Shown: piece after piece, positions 37,242 through 45,984 of the stretch
How the letters are laid out: every line of letters starts with the position of its first letter
Position numbering within the stretch: position 1 is the stretch's first letter
Origin: Alphaproteobacteria bacterium
Lineage (GTDB): Bacteria > Pseudomonadota > Alphaproteobacteria > Bin95
NCBI GenBank assembly: GCA_020638555.1
Contig: JACKII010000002.1
Location: forward strand, 930,001-994,000
DNA: 64,000 nt
Direction: 5' to 3'
Notes under the pieces: model-generated
Databases searched by the model: none
Seen by the model: only the letters and a program-made list of their open reading frames with translations
Told to the model about the DNA's origin: nothing
Position numbers and translations under genes: made by a program

Positions 37242-38290
37242 CGCCGTTTCTTCTTCTCCCGCGCCATCACGGCGTGGCGGTATTCCTCGCGCATATTGGG
37301 GATGGGCTCGTCCGCCAGCGGGTTTTCGGGATTGAAATCCAGCGCCCGCAGCGTGTGCAGGAAATGCTCCGGCGGCGGCGCGACCAGATGGGTCTCGCCC
37401 TTGCGCCGGCCGAATGGCGGCAGCCAGAGGGCGCGGGCGTGCAGGTGCAGGCCGGGCGCCACGTCCAGCGCCTCGACCAGGCCGTCGGCCATGCCGTCCG
37501 CGTGCTCGCCATATTTGGTGTCGCCCAGGATCGGCTTGCCCTTGGCCGCCATATGGGCGCGGAGCTGGTGGGTGCGGCCGGTGCGCGGCGCCAGCGCCAC
37601 CCAGGCGAGGCGGCGGCTGGCCTGTTCGACGGTGCGATAGTCGGTGATGGCGCGTTGGCCGTCGTGATCCTCGCTCATTTTCTCATACACGTCGCCCTGC
37701 TTCGACAGCGGCAGGTCGATGAAGCCATCGGCCGGCTTGAGAATGCCGACGGTGATCGCCCAGTAGAGCTTTTGCATCTCGCGCAGGCGGAAGGCGTCGT
37801 TCAGCGCGCGCGTCGCCTGCGCCGTGCGGCCCAGCACCAGAACGCCGGAGGTGTCGCGGTCGAGGCGATGCACCAGGCGCGGCCGCTCCCCGTCCCTGCC
37901 GGCGAGCGCGGGCAACATGCCGTCGACATGCCGACGGGTCTTGGTGCCGCCCTGGACGGCCAGGCCCGCGGGCTTGTTCAGGGCGATGATGTCGGCGTCC
38001 TCGTAAATCACCAGGCTGCGGATGAAGGCCGCGTCTGCGTCGCTGACCCGTGGCGCCTGCCGCTCGGACGCATCGTCGGCCTCGCCCAGGGGCGGCACGC
38101 GCACCGCTGCGCCTTCCGCCAGCCGGTCCGAGGCCTTGGCCCGCTTGCCGTCCACCCGGATCTGGCCCGAGCGCAGCAGCTTCTGCAAATGGCCGTAGGA
38201 AAGCGTGGGGAAGCGCTTCTGGAACCAGCGGTCCAGGCGCTGGTCCGCCTCCTGTTCGCTGATGGTCAGGGTTTGGACGCGACTGGTCAT
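37238..38290 (-). CDS. RluA family 23S rRNA pseudouridine synthase
   Basis: 350 residues. An N-terminal S4 RNA-binding domain (EADQRLDRWFQKRFPTLSYG...) precedes the synthase domain with the catalytic RLVHRLDRDTSGVLVLGRT (Asp about residue 147). LALNKPAGLAVQGG-like and TGRTHQLRAHMAAKGKPILGD are also present. This RluC-like arrangement suggests 23S rRNA sites, but the exact uridines are not readable. It overlaps crcB upstream and atp12 downstream by ATGA at both ends. The tail is Lys/Arg-rich (MAREKKKRR). Confidence 0.9.
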   Translation of the reverse strand: MTSRVQTLTISEQEADQRLDRWFQKRFPTLSYGHLQKLLRSGQIRVDGKRAKASDRLAEGAAVRVPPLGEADDASERQAPRVSDADAAFIRSLVIYEDADIIALNKPAGLAVQGGTKTRRHVDGMLPALAGRDGERPRLVHRLDRDTSGVLVLGRTAQATRALNDAFRLREMQKLYWAITVGILKPADGFIDLPLSKQGDVYEKMSEDHDGQRAITDYRTVEQASRRLAWVALAPRTGRTHQLRAHMAAKGKPILGDTKYGEHADGMADGLVEALDVAPGLHLHARALWLPPFGRRKGETHLVAPPPEHFLHTLRALDFNPENPLADEPIPNMREEYRHAVMAREKKKRR

Positions 38291-38664
38291 ACGAATAGCC
38301 TGAAAAAGCGCAAGCCGACGAAGAACAGGGCGAGGCCGGTCACCACCGATCCGACGATATAGCCGAATGCCGGCCACCAGGTGCCGCGCTCCATCAGGGT
38401 GACGGCGTCGAGCGAGAAGGTGGAAAAGGTCGTGAACGCCCCCAGGAAGCCGACAACGACCATGCCGCGCATCTCCTGGCTCAGATGCAGCCCGTGGGCG
38501 AGGGCGCCGATCAACAGGCCCAGCACCAGCGAGCCCACCAGGTTGACGGTGACCGTGCCCCATGGAAAGCCGATCCCCGTCAGCCGGCCGACGGCGACCA
38601 CCGTGCCATAGCGGGCCATGGCGCCCAGCGCTCCGCCGGCGGCGACGAACAGCACCATTTTCAT
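38287..38664 (-). CDS. crcB: Fluoride ion channel CrcB/Fluc
   Basis: 125 residues with four hydrophobic helices. GGALGAMARYGTV, PWGTVTVNLVGSLVLGLL (the Asn lining the pore) and GFLGAFTTFSTFSLD (phenylalanine box) are diagnostic of Fluc dual-topology fluoride channels. It exports fluoride. No fluoride riboswitch was seen because it is inside an operon, overlapping rarA and rluA by ATGA. A haloacetate-dehalogenase-like enzyme, possibly fluoride-releasing, is encoded about 16 kb away. Confidence 0.93.
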   Translation of the reverse strand: MKMVLFVAAGGALGAMARYGTVVAVGRLTGIGFPWGTVTVNLVGSLVLGLLIGALAHGLHLSQEMRGMVVVGFLGAFTTFSTFSLDAVTLMERGTWWPAFGYIVGSVVTGLALFFVGLRFFRLFV

Positions 38665-39971
38665 GAGGATGCCGCCGCCTCCGCGCGCAGGCGGGCCCAG
38701 TGGGCGAGGCGCTCGCCCACGCGCTTTTCGTGGCCGCGGTCGGTGGGGCGGTAATAGGTTTCTCGGGTCATGCCGTCCGGGAAATAGTTCTGGCCGGAAA
38801 AACCGGCCTCGGTGTCGTGGTCATAGGCATAGCCGGCGCCGTAGCCCAATTCCTTCATCAGCTTGGTCGGCGCGTTCAGGATGTGCGCCGGCGGCGGCAG
38901 CGATCCCGACGTCTTAGCCGACTTCATCGCCCGGCCAAAGCCGACATAAGCCGCATTCGATTTCGGCGCCGTCGCCAGATAGAGCACCACCTGCGCGATG
39001 GCCAACTCGCCCTCGGGCGAGCCGAGGCGCTCATAGGCCTCCCAGCCGGCAATGGCCTGGGGCATGGCGCCCGGATCGGCCAGGCCGATATCCTCGCTGG
39101 CGAAGCGCAGCAGCCGGCGGGCGATGTAGCGCGGGTCCTCGCCGCCGGCCAGCATGCGCGCCAGCCAGTAGAGCGCCGCATCCGGATCGGAGCCGCGCAG
39201 CGATTTGTGCAGCGCGGAAATGAGGTTGTAGTGCGCCTCCTGCGCCTTGTCATAGACCGGCGCGCGGGCGGCGTCGGCAATCGCCTCCGGCCCCAGCGGC
39301 TCGGCATCCGGGCCGGTCTGGGCCAGCACCTGCTCGATCATGTTGAGCAGATAGCGGCCATCGCCGTCCGCCATCGCCACCAGCGCCTCGCGCGCCCGGT
39401 CGGTGAGGGGGAGTTTGCGCCCCACCTCCGCCTCGACCCGCGACAGCAGCCGTTCCAAAGCCGCGGCGGAGAGGCGGTGCAGCACCATCACCTGGCAGCG
39501 CGACAGCAGCGCGGCGTTCAACTCGAACGAGGGGTTTTCGGTGGTGGCGCCCACCAGCACGACGGTGCCGTCCTCGACGAAAGGCAGAAAGCCATCCTGC
39601 TGGGCGCGGTTGAAGCGGTGGATTTCGTCGATGAACAGCAGCGTGCCCTGGCCGGTCGCGCGGCGTTTCTTGGCCTCGTCGAACGCCTTGCGCAGGTCGG
39701 CGACCCCGCTGAACACGGCGGAAAGCGGTTGGAAGGCCAGGCCGACGCGCTCCGCCAGCAGGCGGGCGATGGTGGTCTTGCCACAGCCGGGCGGCCCCCA
39801 CAGCACGATGCTGGCGAGCAATCCCGCCTTCAGCATGCGGCCCAAGGCGCCGTCCGGCCCCAGCAGGTGATCCTGCCCGACCACTTCGTCCAGCGAACGG
39901 GGCCGCAGCCGGTCGGCAAGGGGGCGCGGTGCCGCCTGCTCCAGCCCTGCGGCCTCGAACAGGGAGCTCAC
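38661..39971 (-). CDS. rarA: Replication-associated recombination protein A
   Basis: A 436-residue AAA+ ATPase related to clamp loaders (MgsA/RarA, eukaryotic WRNIP1). Walker A is WGPPGCGKTTIARLLAE (about residues 58-74), Walker B LLFIDEIHRFNRAQQDGFLP, and the sensor region ATTENPSFELNAALLSRC. The C-terminal tetramerisation part has FASEDIGLADPGAMPQA and GYAYDHDTEAGFSGQNYFP. It acts at stalled replication forks. Second gene of the compact operon, with ATGA overlaps on both sides. Confidence 0.95.
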   Translation of the reverse strand: MSSLFEAAGLEQAAPRPLADRLRPRSLDEVVGQDHLLGPDGALGRMLKAGLLASIVLWGPPGCGKTTIARLLAERVGLAFQPLSAVFSGVADLRKAFDEAKKRRATGQGTLLFIDEIHRFNRAQQDGFLPFVEDGTVVLVGATTENPSFELNAALLSRCQVMVLHRLSAAALERLLSRVEAEVGRKLPLTDRAREALVAMADGDGRYLLNMIEQVLAQTGPDAEPLGPEAIADAARAPVYDKAQEAHYNLISALHKSLRGSDPDAALYWLARMLAGGEDPRYIARRLLRFASEDIGLADPGAMPQAIAGWEAYERLGSPEGELAIAQVVLYLATAPKSNAAYVGFGRAMKSAKTSGSLPPPAHILNAPTKLMKELGYGAGYAYDHDTEAGFSGQNYFPDGMTRETYYRPTDRGHEKRVGERLAHWARLRAEAAASS

Positions 39972-41371
39972 GCGCGGAACTCCATGCGCAGCCGCTTGCC
40001 GCCCCGACGGATAACGATCTGCCAGCGCGACGGCCGTGTGCGGTCGATCACGACCAGATCGTGGACCTTGTGGATATCCTGCCCGTTCACCTGCTCGATG
40101 ACATCGCCCGGCTGGAAGCCGGCGCGGCGCGCCAGGGAGTTGCCGCGAATGCCGTTCACCACGACCCCCTCGTCGACCCCGTCCAGCCCCATGTCCTCGA
40201 TCACCGCCGGCGAGATATTGACCACGCGCAGGCCGTTCAGCGGAGAACTGCCGCTGAGTACGGTCTGGTTGCGCGGCGGGTCCTCCGGCGGCGGCTCGAT
40301 CGGGACGGCCGCGGTGAGGAGCTGGCCGCGGCGCCAGTATTGCACCTTCACGGACTTGCCGGCCGCGGTTTCGAACCGGAAGCGGATGGCGACGAAGTCG
40401 TCGACCGGCTGCCCGGCGACGCTCAGGATGATGTCGTTGCGTCGCAGGCCGGCGCGTTTCAGCGGGCTGCGCGGGTGGAGCGACGAGATCAGCACGCCGC
40501 GCGGCCGCTCCAGGCCCAGCGCCTGGGCGATGTCCTGGCCGACGGGCTGGCCGCTGCCGCCCAGCCAGGGGCGCACCAGCTTGCCGCCGGTGGTGTAGGA
40601 ATCGACCATGCGCTGGACCAGGCTGGCCGGAATGGCGAAGCCGATGCCGAGCGACCCGCCGGACTTCGAGAAAATCGCGGTGTTCACGCCGACCAGATTG
40701 CCGTCCATGTCGATCAGCGCGCCGCCGGAATTGCCGGGGTTGATGGCCGCGTCGGTCTGAATGAACACGCCGCCCTCGCCAATGGACCGGCTGGTGCGGG
40801 CCTTGGCGGAGATGATGCCGCTGGTCACGGTCTGGCCGACGCCGAACGGGTTGCCGATGGCCAGCACCAGATCGCCGACCTCCAACCGGTCGGAATTGCC
40901 GAAGTGGAGCGAGGGCAGGCGGGCGCCTTCGGTGTCGACGCGCAACAAGGCCAGGTCCACACGCTCGTCCATGGCCACGACCTTGGCCGAGAATTCGCGC
41001 CGGTCGGCCAGGACCACGCGGATCTCGTCCGCGCCTTCGATGACATGGTGGTTGGTGACGATCAGTCCGTCCGAGGCGACGATCACGCCCGAGCCGAGCA
41101 CGTTCTGCACCCGTTGCCGCGTCGGGCCGCCCGGCGGCGCGCCGAAAAAGCGCCGGAAGAACGGGTCGTTGAACAGCGGGCTGACCCGGCGTTCGCGCAC
41201 GGTCTTGCTGGTATAGATGTTCACCACGGCCGGCGCGGTCTGCTTCACCAGCGGGGCGAAGGACAACTGCATTTCAGGGGCGGAACGAGGGGTGCGGGCC
41301 GTGGAGTCCAACGCCTGGGCGTTGGGAATCCACAGCAGCATGGTGAGGGCTAGGACAAGGAGCCGCTGCAT
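39968..41371 (-). CDS. DegQ/DegP-like periplasmic serine protease
   Basis: 467 residues. A signal peptide (MQRLLVLALTMLLWIPNAQA) is followed by a trypsin-like domain with His in IVTNHHVIEGADEI, Asp in DERVDLALLRVD and Ser in AAINPGNSGGALIDMDG. Two PDZ domains follow, the second ending near GDVIEQVNGQDIHKVHDL. It degrades or refolds damaged periplasmic proteins. The first gene of the operon, it overlaps rarA by ATGA. The next upstream gene on the same strand lies 135 bp away. Confidence 0.92.
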   Translation of the reverse strand: MQRLLVLALTMLLWIPNAQALDSTARTPRSAPEMQLSFAPLVKQTAPAVVNIYTSKTVRERRVSPLFNDPFFRRFFGAPPGGPTRQRVQNVLGSGVIVASDGLIVTNHHVIEGADEIRVVLADRREFSAKVVAMDERVDLALLRVDTEGARLPSLHFGNSDRLEVGDLVLAIGNPFGVGQTVTSGIISAKARTSRSIGEGGVFIQTDAAINPGNSGGALIDMDGNLVGVNTAIFSKSGGSLGIGFAIPASLVQRMVDSYTTGGKLVRPWLGGSGQPVGQDIAQALGLERPRGVLISSLHPRSPLKRAGLRRNDIILSVAGQPVDDFVAIRFRFETAAGKSVKVQYWRRGQLLTAAVPIEPPPEDPPRNQTVLSGSSPLNGLRVVNISPAVIEDMGLDGVDEGVVVNGIRGNSLARRAGFQPGDVIEQVNGQDIHKVHDLVVIDRTRPSRWQIVIRRGGKRLRMEFRA

Positions 41372-41506
41372 GCCGAATGTCTCCGGAACAGACCGTGATA
41401 GAGCACTTTATGTGCGATGCCGGGCCCGGGGTACAAGCCCTGTGGCCGCGGCCTCCGGCGCCGCAGGGGGTTCGGGGTCCGCGACCGCCCGGACTACAGG
41501 GCCGGA

Positions 41507-41983
41507 CTACAGCGGATAGACCAGCAGCACGTCGACCTGCCGCGTGTCCAGGATCGCCCGCCGCTCCCGGAGTTTCAGGGCGCCGTCAACCTCGACCAGG
41601 GTATCCTGATAGCGGCCGACGGCAAAGCAATCCTGCTTGCCGGTTTCCATGGTGCGGTAGATCAGCATGGCCGAGCGCGCGCGGATCGAACCGTCTTCCG
41701 CGCGGGTCAGGCGCGGGCGCGAGAGGATGTGGCAGTGGTGGTGCGGCTCGAAAATGTTGGCCTTGCGCAAGGCGGTCACCCGGTCGCGGATCTGGCCGAT
41801 GCCCTGGCAGCGCATGATCGCCATGGGATAGCCGCGCGATTCGGCCTCCAGCGTCGTGACCAGATAGAGTGCGTCGTCGGTGAAGAAATCCGGCCAGGCC
41901 TCGACATTGTCGTCGTCGATGGCCTGGGCATAGTCGGCCAGCAGGTCTTCGACCCGCTGTTGCAGTTCCGGCGTGATGGTCAT
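41507..41983 (-). CDS. Ring-hydroxylating dioxygenase beta subunit
   Basis: A 158-residue NTF2/SnoaL-like fold protein of the aromatic dioxygenase small-subunit family, with LADYAQAIDDDNVEAWPDFFTDDALYL-type N-terminus (split here as ADYAQAIDDDNVEAWPDFF) and HHHCHILSRPRL. It has a structural role in the alpha3beta3 oxygenase. It starts 11 bp after the alpha subunit stop. Ferredoxin and reductase genes are not adjacent, so electrons must come from elsewhere. Confidence 0.87.
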   Translation of the reverse strand: MTITPELQQRVEDLLADYAQAIDDDNVEAWPDFFTDDALYLVTTLEAESRGYPMAIMRCQGIGQIRDRVTALRKANIFEPHHHCHILSRPRLTRAEDGSIRARSAMLIYRTMETGKQDCFAVGRYQDTLVEVDGALKLRERRAILDTRQVDVLLVYPL

Positions 41984-41994
41984 GCTGCTTGGCC

Positions 41995-43257
41995 CTAAAA
42001 ACCCATGATCTGGCGATAGCCGGTCCAGAAGCCGCGAATGGCCGTTTCGGTGGCGCGGCTGCCCTCCGAGGTCTCGGCGGTCTTGCCGCCCATTTCCAGG
42101 AACTCCGCCTCGTCCTCGCTGCCGTGCGAGCCGCGCTGCACGAACTCGTTGATGCAGCCGTCTTCCAGGCTGACCAGACCGCCGGCGCCGGTCAGATTGC
42201 CCTGGGCGATGCGCATGTCGGCCTGTTCCGGCGTGTCATCCTCATAGCCCAGATAATACCAGTGCAACTCGGTCTTGCCGACGCCCTTCGGCACGAAATG
42301 GCGCACCGCGAACGAGTTCAGGGTGAACTGGAAGGTCAGGTTCGGGAAGTTGCTCTGGATCATGTGGGTGATGTTGTCGTCGAACTCGTGGAAGGTGTTC
42401 AGCAATTCCGGCCCTTGCAGCGCGGTCTCGTCGAACTGGGCCGAGCGCACCTCCTTGTAGCCCTCGTCCTCCTGAATGGTGGAGCGCTTGGCGTAGGAGA
42501 GCGAATGCCAGGGGATCGGGTCGGCCAGCACCATGCCGCCGTCCATGTCCAGGCGGTTGATCTTGAAGGTGGTGTAGAAGGTGTGCAGCAGCGTCGCGTG
42601 ATAGCTGTCGCGCACATTCTCCGCGTAGAGCTTCCAGTTGTTGTGAATGATTTGCGAGTGATAGCCGATGATCTTGTGCGGGCGCGAGAAGTTGCGCCGG
42701 ATCATGCCGCACACCATCTCGCCCAGATAGTCCTCCAGCGGCGGCGTGTCATCGGAGAAGGTGCCGAAGACGACGCCGTGGTAGACCGCGACCCGCAGCG
42801 GCTCCAGCCGGTGCTGTTTCAGGTCGAAGTCCGGCGGCATGCCGCCCTTGCCGCGCAAGCCGTCCTGAAACGCGACGCCGCGCAACTGGCCGGTCAGGTC
42901 GTAATTCCAGGAATGGTAGACGCAGGACAGCCGCTGCCGGTTGCCGCGCTCCTGCAGGCAGACCAGCGCGCCCTTGTGGGCGCAGCGGTTGACCATGGCG
43001 TGGACCTGGCCGTCGCGGTTGCGGGTGACGATGACCGGAATCTCGCCGACGAACGTGGTGCGGAAATCGCCCTTCTCCGGGATTTCGATCTCCAGGCAGA
43101 GATAGTTCCACACCGGGCCGCGGAAGATGCGCTCATGCTCCAGGCGGAGGATTTCGGGATCGTGATACACCCGGTAGGGCACGCGGGTCGGCCCCTCGCC
43201 GGGCCAGTGCAGCGGCTGGGCCAGCGTTTCGGACGCCGGGACGATGGTGTCGGGCAT
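41995..43257 (-). CDS. Aromatic ring-hydroxylating dioxygenase alpha subunit (Rieske)
   Basis: 420 residues. The Rieske 2Fe-2S site is NRCAHKGALVC (Cys, His) plus CVYHSWNYD (Cys, His), about residues 91-120. The mononuclear iron site has YAENVRDSYHATLLHTFY (bridging Asp and two His). FRGPVWNYLCLEIEIPEKGDF is a typical N-terminal segment. It should dihydroxylate or otherwise oxidise an aromatic acid (benzoate/anthranilate/salicylate-type group), but specificity is not assignable. The beta subunit follows. Confidence 0.9.
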   Translation of the reverse strand: MPDTIVPASETLAQPLHWPGEGPTRVPYRVYHDPEILRLEHERIFRGPVWNYLCLEIEIPEKGDFRTTFVGEIPVIVTRNRDGQVHAMVNRCAHKGALVCLQERGNRQRLSCVYHSWNYDLTGQLRGVAFQDGLRGKGGMPPDFDLKQHRLEPLRVAVYHGVVFGTFSDDTPPLEDYLGEMVCGMIRRNFSRPHKIIGYHSQIIHNNWKLYAENVRDSYHATLLHTFYTTFKINRLDMDGGMVLADPIPWHSLSYAKRSTIQEDEGYKEVRSAQFDETALQGPELLNTFHEFDDNITHMIQSNFPNLTFQFTLNSFAVRHFVPKGVGKTELHWYYLGYEDDTPEQADMRIAQGNLTGAGGLVSLEDGCINEFVQRGSHGSEDEAEFLEMGGKTAETSEGSRATETAIRGFWTGYRQIMGF

Positions 43258-43351
43258 TGGCGTGCTCCCATCGGGTGTGTTTTGTTTGGCCTACCATGCA
43301 ACGCCCTGCCCCAGCGGTAAAGTCCGATGCGCCGCCCGGCCGGAGAGCGGG

Positions 43352-44131
43352 CTAGTGGCGCAGCAGCAGGGCGGGCGCCGATCCGCCCGTCAGGCCGAGG
43401 CGAAACGGCTTGCAGGCTCCGTCCTCGATCACGATCAGGGGGGCGTCCCCGCTTTCCGGATAGTCGAGACGCACCGACTGGGGCGGCGCGCAAAGCCCGG
43501 AACCGCCGATGGCGATGGAGGCGCGCAACAGCCGGTCCGACCCGCCCGGCAGGAACAGGACATGGACGCTCCCGCCCTCGCCCTTCGCATCGGCCGGCCG
43601 CAGACCGACCGCAGAGAGGTCGAACACGCCGTCGTCGTTGAAGTCCGCCTCCTGGATGCTTTCGGGCAGCCAGTAGATGCCCGTGCGCAGGTCCGCCGGC
43701 GCGCGGTCGAGAAGCCGGGCCAGGGCAATGCCGTTTTCCAGCCCCGGCGGCGGCTCTTCCGGGCCGACCGTGAATTCCAGCAGGCGTTGCCGTGTCATCC
43801 GCGTCGCACAGCCCGCTTCCAGCAGCGGCCGGATCGAGCCGCCGCGGCCACTGTCTCCCTGGCGCCGGCATTCCGCATCGCGAAAGGCAACCCAGGCGCG
43901 TTGTGCGGTGCGAAGAAGGCTTCGGGCCTCGTCATCGCGGGCGTCTTTCAGCGCCTGGCGGTAGCGACGGTTGAGTTCGGCATCCTCGTCTGCGAAGGTC
44001 GCGCTGGCGCAGCGGTTCATGTCCGCCTGGGTTGTGGCGCATTTCGGCGCCTCGGCATGGGCCGCCGTTGCTGCGGTCAGCGCCGCTGTCAGCCAGACCG
44101 CCACGATAATTCGGTGTGTCATGGCTGCCAT
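43352..44131 (-). CDS. LprI-domain (DUF1311) secreted protein
   Basis: 259 residues. A signal peptide (IIVAVWLTAALTAATAAHA) precedes a Cys-containing LprI-type helical domain: TQADMNRCASATFADEDAELNR and AQRAWVAFRDAECRRQ are the signature of the family that includes the mycobacterial lysozyme inhibitor LprI. A C-terminal extension of about 130 residues, with DFNDDGVFDLSAVG (Ca-binding-like loop), is unusual in length for the family. GGAGG lies 7 nt before ATG 44131. Probably periplasmic; function unknown. Confidence 0.78.
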   Translation of the reverse strand: MAAMTHRIIVAVWLTAALTAATAAHAEAPKCATTQADMNRCASATFADEDAELNRRYRQALKDARDDEARSLLRTAQRAWVAFRDAECRRQGDSGRGGSIRPLLEAGCATRMTRQRLLEFTVGPEEPPPGLENGIALARLLDRAPADLRTGIYWLPESIQEADFNDDGVFDLSAVGLRPADAKGEGGSVHVLFLPGGSDRLLRASIAIGGSGLCAPPQSVRLDYPESGDAPLIVIEDGACKPFRLGLTGGSAPALLLRH

Positions 44132-44145
44132 TCCCGATCCTCCAA

Positions 44146-44176
44146 TTGCCGAATCCGATGTTGCGTGGCATATAAT
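44146..44176 (+). promoter_or_regulatory. Possible promoter of the glutamine amidotransferase gene
   Basis: A perfect TATAAT box lies at 44171-44176, 33 bp upstream of the chosen start codon. The best -35 is TTGCCG (44146-44151), 19 bp away, slightly longer than ideal. Confidence 0.45.
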
Positions 44177-44208
44177 GAGACCGATTACCAGCGATGGAGT
44201 TTCCGCCT

Positions 44209-44976
44209 ATGCCCCGGCCCGTGGTCGGCGTGTCCGCGTGTTTGCGCGAGATGCACTCCACTCTGAACTACCACGCCGCGAATGAGCGCTACATGCACGC
44301 CATTCACGACGTATCCGGCGCCATGCCGGTCATCATCCCCGCCCTCGGCGACAAATGGGAGCACGCAGACCTGCTGTCCCGTATCGACGGGCTGGTTCTG
44401 ACCGGCAGTCCCTCGAATGTCGAGCCGCACCACTACGACACGCCGCGCGCGGCCCCCGATATCAAGCACGACCCGTTCCGCGACGCCACCACGCTGCCGC
44501 TGATCCGGCTGGCGGTGCAGCATGGGGTGCCGGTGTTCGCCGTCTGCCGCGGCATTCAGGAGTTGAACGTCGCCCTGGGCGGCTCGCTCTACCAGTTCCT
44601 GCATCGGGAGCCGGGCAAGCGCGACCACCGCTCGGACAAGGCGGCGTCGTTCGAGCGCAAGGTGGCGCTCGCCCATTGGGTCACGCTGGCCGAGGGCGGC
44701 GTGCTCAACAAGCTGGTCGGCGGCGACCGCGTGCTGGTGAATTCGCTGCACGCCCAGGCGGTCAACCGCGTCGCCCCGAACATGATGGTCGAGGCGGTGA
44801 GCGACGACGGCGTGGTGGAGGCGATTTCCGCCCCGAACGCCGCCGGCTATGTGCTGGGCGTGCAGTGGCATCCGGAAGCGCTGTACCAGGAAGACCGCCT
44901 CAGCCACGACCTGTTCGCGCTGTTCGGCGAGGCGGTTCAGGCCTTCGCCCGCGGCGAGAAGCGCAAGGCTGCCTGA
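44209..44976 (+). CDS. Class I glutamine-amidotransferase-like protein, PuuD-type
   Basis: A 255-residue gamma-glutamyl-gamma-aminobutyrate hydrolase family protein. The nucleophile Cys is in VFAVCRGIQELNVALGG (about residue 112), the His/Glu pair in GVQWHPEA (about 220), and LTGSPSNVEPHHY supplies the substrate loop. PuuD-type enzymes cleave gamma-glutamyl amides in putrescine or ethanolamine use. No puu partners are adjacent. ATG 44209 is preferred because GGAG lies 9 nt before it. A hydrolase gene follows after 7 bp. Confidence 0.88.
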   Translation: MPRPVVGVSACLREMHSTLNYHAANERYMHAIHDVSGAMPVIIPALGDKWEHADLLSRIDGLVLTGSPSNVEPHHYDTPRAAPDIKHDPFRDATTLPLIRLAVQHGVPVFAVCRGIQELNVALGGSLYQFLHREPGKRDHRSDKAASFERKVALAHWVTLAEGGVLNKLVGGDRVLVNSLHAQAVNRVAPNMMVEAVSDDGVVEAISAPNAAGYVLGVQWHPEALYQEDRLSHDLFALFGEAVQAFARGEKRKAA

Positions 44977-44983
44977 CGCACCG

Positions 44984-45955
44984 ATGATTCCCCCCTCGAT
45001 TCCCGACACCGCCGCGACCGCCGCCTGGGTCGATGGTTGCGACGGCACGCGCCTGCGCCTGTACCGTCTGCACGGCCCAAATGCGGATGGGCCAAATGCG
45101 GATGGGCCAAATGCGGATGGCCCTGTGCTGCTGTTCGGTCACGCCAATGGCTTTGCCGCGGGCAGTTATCTGCCCTGGTTGCAACGGGTGGCCGAGCACA
45201 TGCCGGTGTTCGCCTACGACTCCCGCGGTCACGGCGGCTCGGCACGACCGCGCGAGCCGCTGGCGGAGAGCACGCATATCGACGTTTTCGCGGAGGACCT
45301 CGCCCGCATTGTGTCGGCCGTGCGCGGGCAGGTGGGGCAGGGGGCGGCGCTGCACTTCGCCGCGCATTCCCTGTCCGGCCTGGCGGCGCTTCGCCTCGGC
45401 GCGGTGCTGGACCGGATGCCATTTGCTAGCGCCAGCCTGTTCGAGCCGCCGATCTCGCCGACGGCGGACCTGCCGGAGCACGCCCTTTCCGGCGAACTCT
45501 CCCAGGGCCTGATCAACGGCGCCCTGCGCCGTCGCCGCGAGTGGGAGAGCCCGGAGGCGTATTTCGCCCGCCTCGACTCCAACCCGCACTTCGCCGACTG
45601 GGACCGGGGCATGATGGCCGCGCACGCGCGCGCCACGCTGCGCTGCAAGTCCGATGGCGATGGCTGGGAACTGGCCTGCGACCCTGCCGTGGAGGCGGCG
45701 GGCTATCGCATGACGCTCAACAGCTCCACCTTTCGCTATGTCGACCGCTTCCGCTGCCCGGCCCTGTTCGTCGCGAGCGACCCGCCCGAGGCCGGCGGCC
45801 CGCCCAGCTGGGCCGCGCGCATGCAGTGGCTGGCCTCGCAGCGGGTGCCGGGCGCCAAACTGGTGCATCTGGCCGGCACCAGCCACATGATGCTGTTCGA
45901 GCGGCCGGACGACTGCCTCACCCATCTGCTGGCGCATATCGAAGCGTCGGCCTGA
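44984..45955 (+). CDS. Alpha/beta hydrolase with an in-frame triplicated NADGP segment
   Basis: A 323-residue alpha/beta hydrolase. LLFGHANGFAAGSYLPWL (oxyanion region, about residues 49-66), FAYDSRGHGGS, and the elbow FAAHSLSGLAALRL (Ser nucleophile, about 124) followed by the late His in GTSHMMLFERP. Near residue 31 the chain holds GPNADGPNADGPNADG, encoded by three copies of a 15-bp unit (45074-45118), probably a surface loop whose length can change without a frameshift. Substrate unknown. Co-transcribed with the amidotransferase. Confidence 0.85.
   Translation: MIPPSIPDTAATAAWVDGCDGTRLRLYRLHGPNADGPNADGPNADGPVLLFGHANGFAAGSYLPWLQRVAEHMPVFAYDSRGHGGSARPREPLAESTHIDVFAEDLARIVSAVRGQVGQGAALHFAAHSLSGLAALRLGAVLDRMPFASASLFEPPISPTADLPEHALSGELSQGLINGALRRRREWESPEAYFARLDSNPHFADWDRGMMAAHARATLRCKSDGDGWELACDPAVEAAGYRMTLNSSTFRYVDRFRCPALFVASDPPEAGGPPSWAARMQWLASQRVPGAKLVHLAGTSHMMLFERPDDCLTHLLAHIEASA
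45074..45118 (+). repeat. 15-bp tandem repeat, three copies, in frame
   Basis: The unit GGGCCAAATGCGGAT occurs at 45074-45088 (first unit with GGC for GGG), 45089-45103 and 45104-45118. Each adds PNADG. It lies within the hydrolase gene, so copy-number change would alter the protein by five residues per unit. Confidence 0.9.
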
Positions 45956-45984
45956 CTGCCAGCATAACCGAAGGGCCCGACCCC

